From Steromphala cineraria (lineage: Eukaryota; Mollusca; Gastropoda; Trochida; Trochidae): a DNA stretch of 64,000 bases. Of this stretch, positions 1 through 28,962 are shown piece by piece. The translations under genes and the position numbers were made by a program. The stretch lies in NCBI GenBank assembly GCA_916613615.1, contig OU744727.1, positions 17,864,093 through 17,928,092 of the forward strand, in the 5' to 3' direction. Below the pieces are notes generated by a model that was not told where the DNA came from, made no database searches, and saw nothing but the letters and a program-made list of their open reading frames with translations. The stretch's first letter is position 1. Each line of letters opens with the position of its first letter.

Positions 1-2
1 GG

Positions 3-16611
<16,609 letters not shown>

Positions 16612-17790
16612 TTGATATATGAACATGTGAACGTTGAAGCGTGTGTGGATGTGACATTTGAACTTATGTCATGAATTATTTTATTTTTGACTCTATTGAT
16701 GTTTTATTGTGTGGAAGATTTCTTACAAACACATTTTTTTGTAAATTGCTATATGATTGGAATGTTTTGAATTGAGAAAAAATGCGGGCTTATAACAGGA
16801 AATGATATTTTTGTTCATCGAAATATTGTAAACAAATTTTTGTGCTGATTATATTGAAAAGGATATGTGATATTTTTCGTTTCTTGTGATATTATGATAC
16901 TTTTGCTTCTATGTACTAAGTTTGAAACATAATTATGCACTAAATCAATTTCTTCAAAAGAAGGCGCATAGTTTAGAAACTAACGCTTTTAATTTAAATT
17001 TAACAATTATGTTAATACATAAGATATTAGTGTTCATTATCACAATATTTATACAATAATGAAACTAGAACTAATGGTTAAAATTGAAAATGGTAAATCA
17101 ACAGAGGAAGGGTATTTGTAGTTGTAAGGGACAGTATTTCGAAACTTGAGACTCGATGATAAATTATATTTACATCACAACGACAATCCCGTTAAAAAGG
17201 TTATATTTTCTTATTAAATCGCCACTCATTCCCTTGATTATGCTATTATCAACCTGTCTGATTTAACCCTTTAAAGTGACCGTTAAAGGTTAGTCTTTAC
17301 GACAAAGCTAATTTATAACGGTTCCTACCTGAATCTTACTACAGAAGCGAAGTCACGAAGGAACCATTTGATTGTTACTCAAGACGTAATTATTGCCAGT
17401 ACTGTAGCTTATCAAGTTAGATGAACATATTGACAAGACATTAAGTATTTTGAAGTAACTGAAGGTATGTTGATGAATAAGATATGGTGTAGTGAAATTA
17501 AAGACGGGTAAATGTACTCTTAACTCTATAATTTGATGACAACATTTGACCGCGACTGCATTTGGTTCAATGTATGGAGATAATTTCGGACATTACTGTA
17601 TAATACCGGAACTGTAAGCACGTCCAGTTGCTACCTGCACAGAGTGTTGTGGTCCCTCTATCGTGACGAGTGCCTCATGTACATATCCAAGTGGAACTCG
17701 ACCTCTTTGTAAAAAAACATTTTCATGTTGATTGTATATGAATACCCTCAAGTTATAAAATGAAATAAATATATCTATTATCTTTGTACA
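16612..17790 (+). other. Likely GluR 3' untranslated region
   Basis: AT-rich non-coding sequence following the stop. The most convincing polyadenylation hexamer is AATAAA at 17764-17769, with a T-rich stretch about 25 bases downstream. The exact cleavage point is inference. Confidence 0.5.
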
Positions 17791-18310
17791 TGTTTTTTTC
17801 TTTTAAGGAGACAATGGTTTGAAGTTTCCTGTTCCTTCAAAAGGGGACGGGGAGGATAAGGGAGTAGCGACAGGGAGAGTTAGGGAGTAGCGACAGGGAA
17901 GATGAGGAAGTAGGGGCAAGGATACAATTCGAAAGTGTCTACATCTTCTCATCTTAATGAATTTATTGGTGGTCATAGAAACCGATGTTGATGGTTTCAT
18001 CTTTACTAGATCAACACACCATACGTCGAATGTAAATCGTTCATCAGCCAAGTGAATGATGATCGATAGAGTTATGATTTGTCATTAGAATCATCCCGAA
18101 AGATACAGTAGATTTACTTGCACTAGCTTTACAATTTTATATATATTGTACAATATGTGATGAAACTTGTTTAAAACATAAATGATTCATAAACAATGAG
18201 CAAAAGTGAAATTTCAGCATTTAGTCTTTAAAAAAATAGGATTTTGAAATGTTCTGTTCTCGTTTTTGACAAAGCTATTATTTTTTTTACAAAACACACG
18301 TTATTTCTAG

Positions 18311-18446
18311 AAAGTATGCTGATGAGGAAGCAAGACGGATAAAAATAGGTGCTACAGAACGTTTTGGCCTGTCATACAATCATTGGAATTACTTGGCTGG
18401 AGATGGAATGATAGTGCAAAGTGATGCGTTTCTAATGTGGAATTAA
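18311..18446 (+). other. Possible orphan terminal exon (44 codons)
   Basis: After the acceptor-like ttatttctag, a frame from 18312 reads KYADEEARRIKIGATERFGL... and ends FLMWN and TAA at 18446. Composition is protein-like, but I do not recognise it and see no partner exons. It cannot continue the receptor from exon 11, because that phase hits TGA at once. May be chance or a pseudo-exon. Confidence 0.2.
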
Positions 18447-18515
18447 GATGTCTCTATCTCCGTCTAGGGGTGTTATGCCGCTATCTTACTCATTGTACTA
18501 ACACTTTGAAATAAT

Positions 18516-21196
18516 TAGCAGCCCCGTCTAAGGACGGGGCTGCTATCAGTTTTTGTGAAGTTTCCATCGCCGCCGCCGCCGCCGCACTCGTACTACTAGC
18601 TATAACTTTTTTCCACTAAGCTTTCCAGAACTCTTATTCATACCTTATTACTTATACCTCGGGGGAACGATTTTGACACGTTCACTTTCAAGGTCAAAGG
18701 TCAAGGTCACGAGATATGTATTCACTCTAAGAATTCCTTGTAAACGCGATTTGTTTCACAAATACCACCATGTGTAAAGCTGCGCCACGAGCAACCACAT
18801 CTGCGTGATTGGAGTATTTTGGCGCAATACAAGACTACTTATTAGGTCTTCAAGACTACGTCTGGAAGACCTATTGTTCTTATCCGGATTTTTATTATTA
18901 TTATTATTATTATTTGTACGATTTTGTGAGAGTGATTCTGAGCCTTCCAATGAATGTATTTTCATGAAACTTTCAGGACTGATAGAGTATCACCTGAACT
19001 GGCTCTGCCAAGGTTTTGAATTTCGAATATCGATTTGTGCTTGAGTTATCTCCCTTTGAAGGTAAAATTTCATACCTCAATTTCTCGAAAACTAAGAAAG
19101 ATAATTGCACAAAACTTGCACCAAAATGGGGGCATCAACATTCCCCATCAGATAAACACATAGCCGTTTTCGGCCGTAATAATAGATTTTTGGCTATTTT
19201 CAAAAAACTGAAATTTTGGCGCAATTTCGCGATTTTGACAGTACTCGTCTTTGAAAACTATCTCCTCATTAACAACAAGACATAGGGCAGTGTTTGATAG
19301 CTTAAATGAAAGCTGAAAGGATTGCCAAGAGGGCTGTTGAGCCGTTTTTTGGAATTTTTATCTAGAACGTGAGTTATCTGTCCTTGAAAATGGAAATTTT
19401 TTTAAAGCATCATTTTTCATGTTACGTTCAAAGGGACATCACTCTGTAAGGAAATGTCAAATATGAAATCTGTTTGATGCATTCTGTTCCACAATGATTG
19501 TTGAACAAATTCACTACAGATTATTATTATATAAAAGTTGATATTAAAGGAAATATGTGGACATAAAGAGATTTTTAACATTTTTCGGCGATTTTAACAT
19601 TTTTCGAGGGTTATTTTACTGTAAGAATTTTAGTTTCAAAACTGTTACTGATAGAATTGTTATCTTTGATGTTTTGTGAAGCAGATGTAATAAGAAGACA
19701 GGAAAAAATATCAACAAGTCATAATAAATTTTGTTCTGTCCATGACCTGTCCTTGAATATTGCGATTTTTGGAAAATCCTCATTTTTAGCACATTTCAAA
19801 GTTCCACAGTTTCTTTATTAAGAAAGATAGCTTTAAATTGGTTGTATTTTCACATGCGTTATTCCAAGCACAACTTTTGCTATGTTGTACTTGATCATAA
19901 AAATTTTGATAGTTAAGGAGCTAGAAGGACCAACATGGAGTAGGGGTCTAAAAATCTTCAAATTTAAGTGTTTTCAATATAGTTCCAATATTCATTACTC
20001 CATTACTGTTCAAGTTATCAAAACAAAACATACATCTTTGTATGTGGATAAACAAGACCTCTTAGCCAAAAAGTCATGTGAAGGTCAAACACTGTATGAA
20101 GGTCAAAGATGAATCTTGAAGACCTAAGTATTGACGCGTCAATCCTAGTTATTATTATTATTATTATTATAACTTGAAAAGTTTTTGTGCTATGAAGCTC
20201 TAACTTGGTATATATCATCCTTGGAAAAGTAAATTTTTTTTAAAAGGTTTTGGCTACAATCCGTCAAAGGTCAAGGTCACAGCAAGGTCATGACGTAAGC
20301 ATGTTTTATCGAAAATGCTTTATTTTAACTATGAACACTTTTAATCAATACATGATTGTTATACTCAATAAAAAGTGTTCAATGATTGTGTGACCTTGAA
20401 GGTCAAAGGTCAAGGTCATGAGATATGAGTTATTACAAAATGCACTAAATTTGGGTATAACTTTATCCCATTTAGCTTTTCAGAACTCATGAACATGTCT
20501 AAATGTTAATACTTCCAGGGAATCATTATGACATGTTCACTTTCAAGTTCAAAGGTCAAGGTCACGAGTTATAAAATCACCGCAAAATTCCTTGTAAACG
20601 CGATAACTTGAAAAGTTTTTGTGCTATGAAGCTCTAACTTGGTATATATCATCCTTTGAAAAGTAAAAAAATTTGAAAAGGTTTCGGCTACAATCCGTCA
20701 AAGGTCAAGGTCACAGCAAGGTCATGACTTAAGCATGGTTTAGCGAAAATGCTTAATTTTAACTATGATCACTTTTAATCAATACATGATTGCTATACTC
20801 AATAAAAAGTGTTCAATTATTGTTTGACCTTGAAGGTCAAAGGTCAAGGTCATGAGATATGAGTTATTGCAATACCTTGTAAACACAATAACTTGAGAAG
20901 TACAACATTTTCAAAAAGTTTTGGGTACGAACTGTCGAAGGTAAAGGTCACAGCAAGGTCAACATATATGGAGAAAATGGATTAATTTAATTTTTAACAC
21001 TTTATTTCATTACAATAATGTTATACTCAATGAAATGTGTTCATTGATTGTGTGACCTTGAGTGTCAAAGGTCAAGGTCACGAGAAAATTCCCAATTTGG
21101 TGAGGCCTGTAAAAGGCGGAACAGGGTAAGGCGAAACCTCAAGTTCCGGGGCTGCTCTGCTTTTGCGGTATCCCTCAAACGCTAATCTAGTTAGAT
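18516..21196 (+). repeat. Modular element, family 3, copy 1 (half-site rich, with nested insertion)
   Basis: Begins with a perfect 13-base hairpin TAGCAGCCCCGTC/GACGGGGCTGCTA (18516-18544), then (GCC)n at about 18567-18586, then tandem units rich in AAGGTCAAAGGTCAAGGTCA. Half-site clusters are at about 18689, 20262, 20399, 20552, 20697, 20831, 20937 and 21063. It ends GGGGCTGCTCTGCTTTTGCG...CGCTAATCTAG. A second element (about 18751-20171) interrupts it. The inverse copy at 56424-57375 lacks that interruption. Confidence 0.8.
18751..20171 (+). repeat. Nested modular element with TTA microsatellites, family 4
   Basis: Inserted in the family 3 element. It carries hairpin AGGTCTTC...GAAGACCT at 18844-18872 with inner AGAC/GTCT pairing, then (TTA)n at about 18893-18917, then 1.2 kb without coding capacity. 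It ends with GAAGACCTAAGTATTGACGC and a second (TTA)n at about 20150-20171. Boundaries are approximate, set by comparison with the uninterrupted copy near 57 kb. Confidence 0.6.
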
Positions 21197-21657
21197 AAAC
21201 CATTTGTTGTTAATAGAAGCTTGTAGTTATCCGGAATAGGTTTGTGACTATTCATTTCACTATTAATAGTTTTATTAGTTTTGCATTGACACTCCAAATG
21301 AAGAAATACAGCTATATTATTCTGCTTTCTTTAATTTCGTATTACACATGAAAGAAATAAACTACTAAAGTCGGAATTTTTACCTGCATTCCGTAAAAAT
21401 ATTATGTATTACTAACATTAATGAAATTTTAAAGTAACTACAGAACTTTAATTGCCATAGATTGCGGATCTAATGTTCTTTGTGCGTGGAGGTATCCATT
21501 ATCTAAATGGTTTCACTGTGAACGGCGTCCAGAAGGGTTACTTTAACAGCTTGTTCCCGGCATTCTGCATTAAGTGGACGATTAGGGAAAGTGCATATTT
21601 CATAGCATGGCAGTTTTAATCAGCAACATTGTAGTTATTTTAGATTGCGGATTTACA

Positions 21658-22011
21658 TTAGGAATATGAATAAAACACCGAAACTTTATCCACTTTAACC
21701 AAGGTTCGCACAATTAACTTAAACGCATTAATTATTGAATAACTTGTGGCTGCACATACTCCGAAGGGAGTTGATGTAACAGATGCGTAGTGATGAGTGA
21801 CAGCGATCAAAAGCAAAACACATATAAGCAGCATGAAGAACTTTGTGTTATTCACATGTTTGTACGATATAATGATATTACAGAGAGTAAAGTGTATCAG
21901 TTGTTGCAGCTGTCCATATGCATTATGAAGATGTACAAACAGACAGACATACAGATATAGTACATGTACAGATTTGTAGCATACAATGTGTTCCTCAAGG
22001 TTTTTTGTCAA
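21658..22011 (-). other. Possible small secreted-protein exon (uncertain)
   Basis: Minus-strand open frame. An internal ATG at about 21838 starts MLLICVLLLIAVTHHYASVT, which looks like a signal peptide, followed by STPFG and a GTATGT donor-like site. No partner exon or homolog is recognised, so this could be chance. Confidence 0.2.
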
Positions 22012-22969
22012 GACAAAACCTCAACAACTCAATTTATCACAATACATTTTACACTTTATTTCCCTTACAAATCAAGTCTACTTTTTATATGGTAAACACT
22101 ATCTACATGATTCAAACTAGACAAACAACGTTTACAGCTTAGTAGATCGATGATTTCTTTGAGACGTTCCTCACTACTTTCAAAGAAATCTTAATCAATC
22201 GGACGAATCGTCAATACATATTTCAAAGTTATTTGATATATACATTTATGCATTTGATTCAAGAGCTACGTTAAACTTCTTCGGGGTTTTAGATCTAGTG
22301 TACAAATTGTAAGGATGTTGGAACATAAATAATTGACGATCATACAAATGCTATATCAACCGAGCAACTAGCTATAGATAGTGATGCAAAAATTGTGATT
22401 CTGATCAAACCTCAAAGATTGCTTTCTCTTGTAAAATCAATGATATTTCTAACTTTTTGTATGAAACCAAGCAGAATTAAACGTTAAACGTTAAGACAAA
22501 GATCAGGTTTAGTTTACTGAAATGCACAAAAACACAAGCAGTACCATAATTGAAGAGAAATATACGTAATTGCACAGGTAGGGGATTTGCAAGGTGTCAA
22601 AAAATAATATGTTCGTATGCACACATTCATATTTGCGAATTTGCTGTCAAAATAAACCTTCAGAGATGTTGTAACAGCAGTGAATCAAATATCATCAATC
22701 AAATTGTAGAAACAATTGTGTCGTGTCATTCCCAAGTGAAATTCATTTCAAAATTGAATTCAGCCGTATGAAAAATACATTCTCCTGTGTATTGAAACTT
22801 CCTTTATTTAAATAACTTTAAAAGTTCATAATGCTAACAATATTCAAAAGTATTGCAACTGATTTAATGTGATGCAACGCTGATTATTTCAGCCACTATA
22901 AGATACTGCAGTGTTATAGCTAGCTAACACTTTCAATGTCCTTTATCTTGAACAGTAAACGGTCTTAGG

Positions 22970-23340
22970 CACTCGGATAAAACCAGCCTTGTTCCGGGGA
23001 ATGAAACATTCAAATTATCAACTCTACGTAGATATGAAATCCTCTACACTAGTTCTGACCGTTCCCCGTACCTCTCATGTTTAGTTATCATCTCATTGCA
23101 GCGGAAACCCAGTCGTTAGCGGACCAGTCATATCGTATCGTTTTTAAGATCGCTTGCGCTGACCATGTTCAAATCATGGTTAACAGGAGCTACCTGTCCG
23201 TAGCTGACATCAAAGTCTTTTGCCACCGGCTGTCGATTTGTTAGCTGAGGAAACCTATACAATAAGAAGGTCGATCCTCGATAGAGTTCTTATTTTGAAA
23301 CCTTTTACTCGGAACAAGGCCGATTTTAAACCGACTGCGG
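22970..23340. mobile_element. MITE with about 30-base inverted termini
   Basis: ACTCGGATAAAACCAGCCTT at 22971 pairs with the inverse of 23308-23340 (CTCGGAACAAGGCCGATTTT...). About 370 bases, no coding capacity. Superfamily not assigned. Confidence 0.6.
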
Positions 23341-25320
23341 TCTCAGTTTGCTGAAATTATTTAATTAAACCTTTAATTATTTAAGCAGAGGACATTTTGG
23401 CTGCCATTTTTGGTCGCCATCATTGCCCGTTCTAAAATCGTTATCGTCACAGAAAAGCGACGTCTCGGTATAGATGCACATACCGTTTTTAAGAAAGAGG
23501 ACAGAAGGAACCACCCGATCTATACCTAAACCTCGCTAGTCTGCAAAGAAAGAAATTGGATGTCAATATTATCTTGAATGTGAAAGTATTTTCGTCATCA
23601 ATGTCTCAATTTCAAACTTTATTCAACATTAAAATCGCCTCGGGCTTGTTGAACATCATGTGAAGTGATGCCAATCAATTTTACATTTATAGGTGATGAT
23701 GTGAGTTAAAACAAGGAAAAGAACTCTTCTAAAAGGTTATCAGAGATTATAAAGTCTGTTCTGTTCATATTCATAAATCTACCGGTTGTGATTCTAATTT
23801 GGAGCGTGATTATATCATACCTTTAACAAATAAATGCATCGGCAATTTTGAAAATGTTGGACTTGCGTTAAAAATGAATAAAATATTTCAATAATGACAT
23901 TTCTTTTCTGAACGCAATCATTTAAATTTTAGAGAAAAAATTTGGAAAAACTTCAGCAATTTCGTTGTTTAAGAAGCATGCGAATCAATACCTGTAAAGC
24001 AAATGTCACATGAGAAAAATCAATAAAGCATGTTTAACTGATAAAAAATCAAAATCAAACATTGTTTCATATTTTGTTTATTGAATTAAACATAATAACT
24101 GAGATCTAACTACGCAACCTCAAAGTAATGGATTTGAAAACATCGCAGTTCGTCAGATTGAACCTGAAGTTATGATATCTGCTGTATCCTGAAATTTGAT
24201 TGGTCATCAGAGCACCATATCCAGTCTTCATCCGGGTCAATCACTCGCTCCATCGTCTCGTCACATTCATAGAAATAACCTGACAGATTCCCGAATAGAG
24301 AAAAACAATCGACCATACTTTACATTACGTTTTAGACACTTGCAATTGCATTTCAAAAAGAAATTCATTACAGAAACTTCATTGCCGTTTCCCTTCTTTG
24401 TCAGAAAGATGCCAATTAAGATTTGCTTTAAATGTAAGCTTAACAATAAATTAATTTGACGTCACTGTTTGACCAATAACACACAACAACAAAATTAAAA
24501 CTGATGTTGTCTACTCTCTATTAAATTACACCTTCTTATATTTGAAATTATGCGAAATTTTTCCTTTTGATTAACATCAATTTACTCTGATAGCTTATTC
24601 GTTTCTTTTGTTGAATAGATGGATAGATGTTATTTCTTATTATTACACGTAATTACTAATATTCATTATAAATGCATGGTTAAAATTCTGACTTATAACC
24701 AGACAATTTATTTCATGCAAACTTTGTAACCCCGTTTTCTTGTTACAAATGTGAATGTTTTTGAATATAGAAAAAGTTAAACGTTTTTTTTATCATTTTC
24801 AAGAGAAAAACGCCTCATTCTGCCAAAAGCATGTATAATTTAATTTCTTTGTGAATGATAGCCTCTTTTAATTCGTACATTGTCCTTTTAATCACATAAA
24901 ACATCATGCCATAACTTCTCACATTGGCGTTTTGTTTCCCTAACATGTAACAATGTCATCAAATCCAATGAAAAAAAAATGTCTAAGTGAAAGGTGTACC
25001 AAATACATGTACAAATTAATTCATCCTGTACCTGGATGCATAACACAATTCTTATTTTGTATTTCTTGTTTTCAAATATTTATGTCCTGAAATACAGATT
25101 TTTGATGAAGTGGGTAATGTGGTAAAAGTTTATGAAAACAAGTGAAGAAGCGAGCAAAGCTCACATACCCCCACTCCCCACTTTGTTCAAAGAATTTCAA
25201 ATAGTAAAACTGATTAATATTGGTTAAAGTATGATAGTTGAGTATACAGTAAGTCATTGTGTAAGTCTTCTTTCAACTGAAACCCAAATACCGAATTCAT
25301 TAGGTAATAGGTTTTACAAT
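23341..25320. other. AT-rich stretch, no gene seen
   Basis: Low-complexity AT-rich sequence with scattered short open frames that lack coding character. I see no element boundaries here. Confidence 0.6.
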
Positions 25321-25324
25321 TAAA

Positions 25325-26352
25325 AGGGTACATCTAGAGATAATGGTTGATCTTTGTTTCAAATTTGAGGTAGTTATCATGAATATTCTACGAGATGCAC
25401 TGAGGACAAAATTATTTTTGTTGAGTCACTTTGTAAGTTATGTTTTCCATAGAAACCACATTGAAGAAAATCCATATATATTGTTTAATTCTCACAAGGC
25501 ATATATACAGCAATCACGATTGACATATGTAGCAAATTTGGTGAAGCTGAGATGTATATTTCATGAAATATGTTCAGGACAAAGTAATTTATCATAGAAT
25601 CACTGTTTTAGTCATGTTTCCAAAAATTAAATGTGATGGTCTAATCCTCAAATGGCACATCTAGGGATCATGGTTGATAAGTGTATGAAGTTTGGTGAAG
25701 CTAGCATGAATAGTTTGGGAGATATGCTCCGGACAAAAGACTTGGTCGAAGAGTCACTGTTTTAGTAATGTTTCCATGGAAACCGCAAAAAATAAAAATA
25801 ATTTGTTGGTCCAACCCTTAAAAGGCACAACTAGGGATCATGATTGATAAGTGTATGAAGTTTGGTGAAGCTAGCATGAATAGTTTGGGAGATATGCTCC
25901 AGGCAAAGAACTTGGTCGTAGAGTCACTGTCACTGTCACTGTCATGTTTCCATGGAAATTGGAAACCGCCAAAAATTAAAAGAATGTGATGGTCTAACCC
26001 TCAAAAGGCACAACTAGGGATCATGGTTGACATGTGTATGAAGTTTGATGAAGCTAGCATGCATAGTTTTGGAGATCTGCTCCGCACAAAACGACTTCCT
26101 CAAAGAGTCACTTTTTAGTCACGTTTCCATGGAAACCGCAAAAGTGAAAATTCAGAAATAGTTCTAACCCTCAAAAGGCACAACTAGGGATCATGGTTGA
26201 CCTGTGTATGAAGTTTGATGAGGCTAGCATGCATAGTTTTTGAGATCTGCTCCGCACAAAGTTTTGGGACGGACGGACGGACAGACGGACGGCAAACAGA
26301 CGGAAATAATGAACGCTATATACCCCCGCTTACGCTGTAAGGCGGGGGTATA
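25325..26352 (-). repeat. Modular tandem-core element, family 5 (minus orientation)
   Basis: Read on the minus strand it starts with a hairpin of TACCCCCGCCTTAC and its inverse (26321-26350), then a GTCC-type microsatellite (26265-26305), then a tandem core of about 164-183 bases (CTAGGGATCATG marks at 25661, 25831, 26014, 26184). Same modular order as the other families. No coding capacity. Confidence 0.78.
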
Positions 26353-26378
26353 ATTATATGATATATGTATGACATTAT

Positions 26379-26721
26379 AGGGGCACGTTTTTAGAGGGAA
26401 TATAAGGTGATGTCAGGAAAATGAAAATTAATGGTTCCAATTGAAAGACAATGTATTTAGACTAAATGAAGCATTGATAATTCAAATATATAACGTGTAG
26501 CCATGCGATTCATTTTTCTTACACAAAATGAATTAAAGGTGTTCACACAAAATGGCCGCCAATGGAATTTTTGTGAATCTTCATACTTTGTCCTCTGACT
26601 ATGGATCATTGATTTATGTAATGATATTTTACACTGTCAAAATAATACATTTAGCATTGACTTACAATTATCAGTGAACAATTTAAAATATAAAACTATC
26701 AAAAGACGTGCTACTGCCCCT
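26379..26721. mobile_element. TTAA-flanked MITE, family 1, copy 1
   Basis: Shares about 340 bases with 50397-50737 and 57428-57766. Right terminus ACGTGCTACTGCCCCT is followed by TTAA; the left terminus AGGGGCACG is mutated and its TTAA reads TTAT. TTAA target choice suggests a piggyBac-type source. Confidence 0.75.
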
Positions 26722-26947
26722 TTAAGATGTATGTTTTAGTTTTGGTTTATATCGATTTTACCGTTTTGATACCATTAGTCAGTTCACTTTTATGTCAAAA
26801 ACAATAAAACTTGATATCAATTTGAGAAACACAATGCTGGACGCATCAAAATGTCAATAATAATGTCGTGTTATAGAGACATTTTAAAAGATATATCGAC
26901 GTTGGGAAATTTGATGAAATATTACTTTTATTTATAGAACAGTTAAA

Positions 26948-26990
26948 ATTACTAGCTATATTATATATATATATAATTTATAGCTAGTTC
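26948..26990. repeat. AT-rich palindrome
   Basis: ACTAGCTATA...TATAGCTAGT around an (AT)n centre. It would form a hairpin of roughly 17 pairs. Function unknown; may be chance in an AT-rich region. Confidence 0.6.
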
Positions 26991-27299
26991 GTTTATGGCT
27001 ACGAATCAATTTTATTTCGAAGTTGTTATTGTATATCTAGATAACATTGAAATTTTATGATCATCTTGTTCTATAAAGTAGACCATTGAAAGAAACGGTT
27101 CCTCTGAAACATTTTTTATTCAGTGTATTTGACAGTATTTGCATTCGCATAGTACAGTACTATATAGTAAGAGTACATTTTAATTAGAAAGGTTTAAGAA
27201 GAACCAAATTCTAAAATGATTCAATGGCTCAGTCTCATTTGATGTTTGAATGCTTCCATTGTGTCAGTAAAGAACATCATATTAAATAAACAACTAATG

Positions 27300-27470
27300 A
27301 CTTTAAGGCTGTTAGTTGTGACATGATATCTGAGACGATAATGACCGGATCTCTTAGGCCTGATATGTTCCTAATGGCTGAAATATTGCCTAAGCGGCGT
27401 ACAGCAATAACTCTCTCACTCACTTAGGCCCGAGGCGGCACTGACTGTCGGTGAAAAAGCTTGTTCAGAT
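27300..27470 (+). repeat. SINE 3' part with (CTCA)n tail
   Basis: GGCTGAAATATTGCC followed by a GCGG.GT..AGCAATAAC segment and CTCTCACTCACT matches the 3' domain of widespread molluscan SINEs. The 5' tRNA-derived head is not recognisable. Minus-strand relative at 63466-63560. Confidence 0.55.
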
Positions 27471-28847
27471 ACAAACCATTTCCACAGTTGAGTAAATATG
27501 GAATCTATTGTAGTTAGTTAGTAACTATGTTATTCTTATATAATTGATAACGTGAAGGGAAATGTTGGAAGCAGTGGATATACCAAGCTTCTTGTTTGTT
27601 CTTCACGTGTTCTTGTAGTTTGTCTAGTGTGCTTTCTGGATATGCTTATTGGGATCTTTAAATAGAAATCATTGAATTACATAGCTTTTTTGGTAACTAA
27701 TTTTAAAGTCTTTGACATATATCTTATTTATTCAAATTTTAACAACTGGCGATAATAATGCTCATATGTATCTATATTTTTCTTATGCACTCGCCAACAT
27801 TATTAAGTAAGTTAGATACTGTATAGCGCCGCTTTGGTAGTATTGCAGCAATTTGCGGTAAACACCAATATTAGGGTCCCATTATCAAATGGACTCCTTC
27901 ACAAACTCTTTACTTAAATGATATAACCCAAATGTAGAGAATGTAGTCTGTTCTTTCTAAGATAGTCTTTGTATATAAACACACCTTCTTCACTGATTCG
28001 TGCTGAGCAGTCGCGATCGGAGTTGGTTGGTGAATGTTATTTGTGGTATCATTGATCAGAGAGCGATGTACACTCATATAAACATGTTATGATAAAAATA
28101 AAGTGACAAAATGCATTACTAATGATTAACTTGTTTGAGCTTTGCAAATGTAGACCTGTAATCAAATAAATGTAATTGAATTGCCAATCATTGCGGAGTA
28201 AATACATAACACCAAGGGCATTAGTTTCTTCCTATCACAGCGGTTTCCCTAATTAAATTTCTTATCCGTTTTTTGTCTCTGGTAAAGTCATTACCGTGTC
28301 AACAAGCAGAAACACTTATCTACGAGTCTAATGTATCTATCAGTTTGAATATAAGAGTAGCACAACTTGGAAAGCAAACATTTATACAAATAAAGTTTTT
28401 TAGGAAACAAAATTATAATTTCGTATAATAAGAGAATCAATTGTGAACAAACATTAAAGAAGTTGTCTCGTATGAGAGAACCAGATCTTCCATGCGGTTA
28501 AACAAACCCAACTAACAATCTGTATTCAAACTTCCTTTACATGGAAGTGTATGCCTGGTATTGTTGGGCATGGTAATAGCTAATTATACGAAATCTAACT
28601 ATTTTTTTAACTGTTTTACTTTTGAATAATACTGAGACTATATGATGTCAGCAGCTGCATATTTTATAAAACTTAATTTTGATCAATAGAAGGAAGCATT
28701 TTCCTTCTTTAGAAACAAAAACTTTAGAGGAATCAATTTTCATTGTATGTATCTTTGCTTATTATGATTACGACAATGTATAATGAATTTATTCAGTCAA
28801 ACCACTTGTATGTACGTGAACAGATACAAGGACTCTCATTTTAAAAC

Positions 28848-28962
28848 TAAGGGAGCAAGAAATCGACAAGCCACAGGTGTTAATGTAACAATTAAGAATG
28901 ACAATGGCAGCTGTGTCTACCAATGTGATTTGTTTATTAGCGAGAAGATGCACAAGGTGTTT
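28848..28962. other. Highly conserved 115-bp block, copy A
   Basis: Differs from 57940-58054 at only five of about 115 positions, while sequence on either side is much more diverged. Frames are open on both strands, but in the longest frames four or five of the five differences change the amino acid. That argues against a conserved protein. Could be a regulatory element, an RNA, or a gene-conversion tract. Confidence 0.6.

Noticed and set aside
18311..18446. Alternative last exon of the glutamate receptor
   Set aside because: Exon 11 ends in phase 0; joined to 18311 it meets TGA within four codons.
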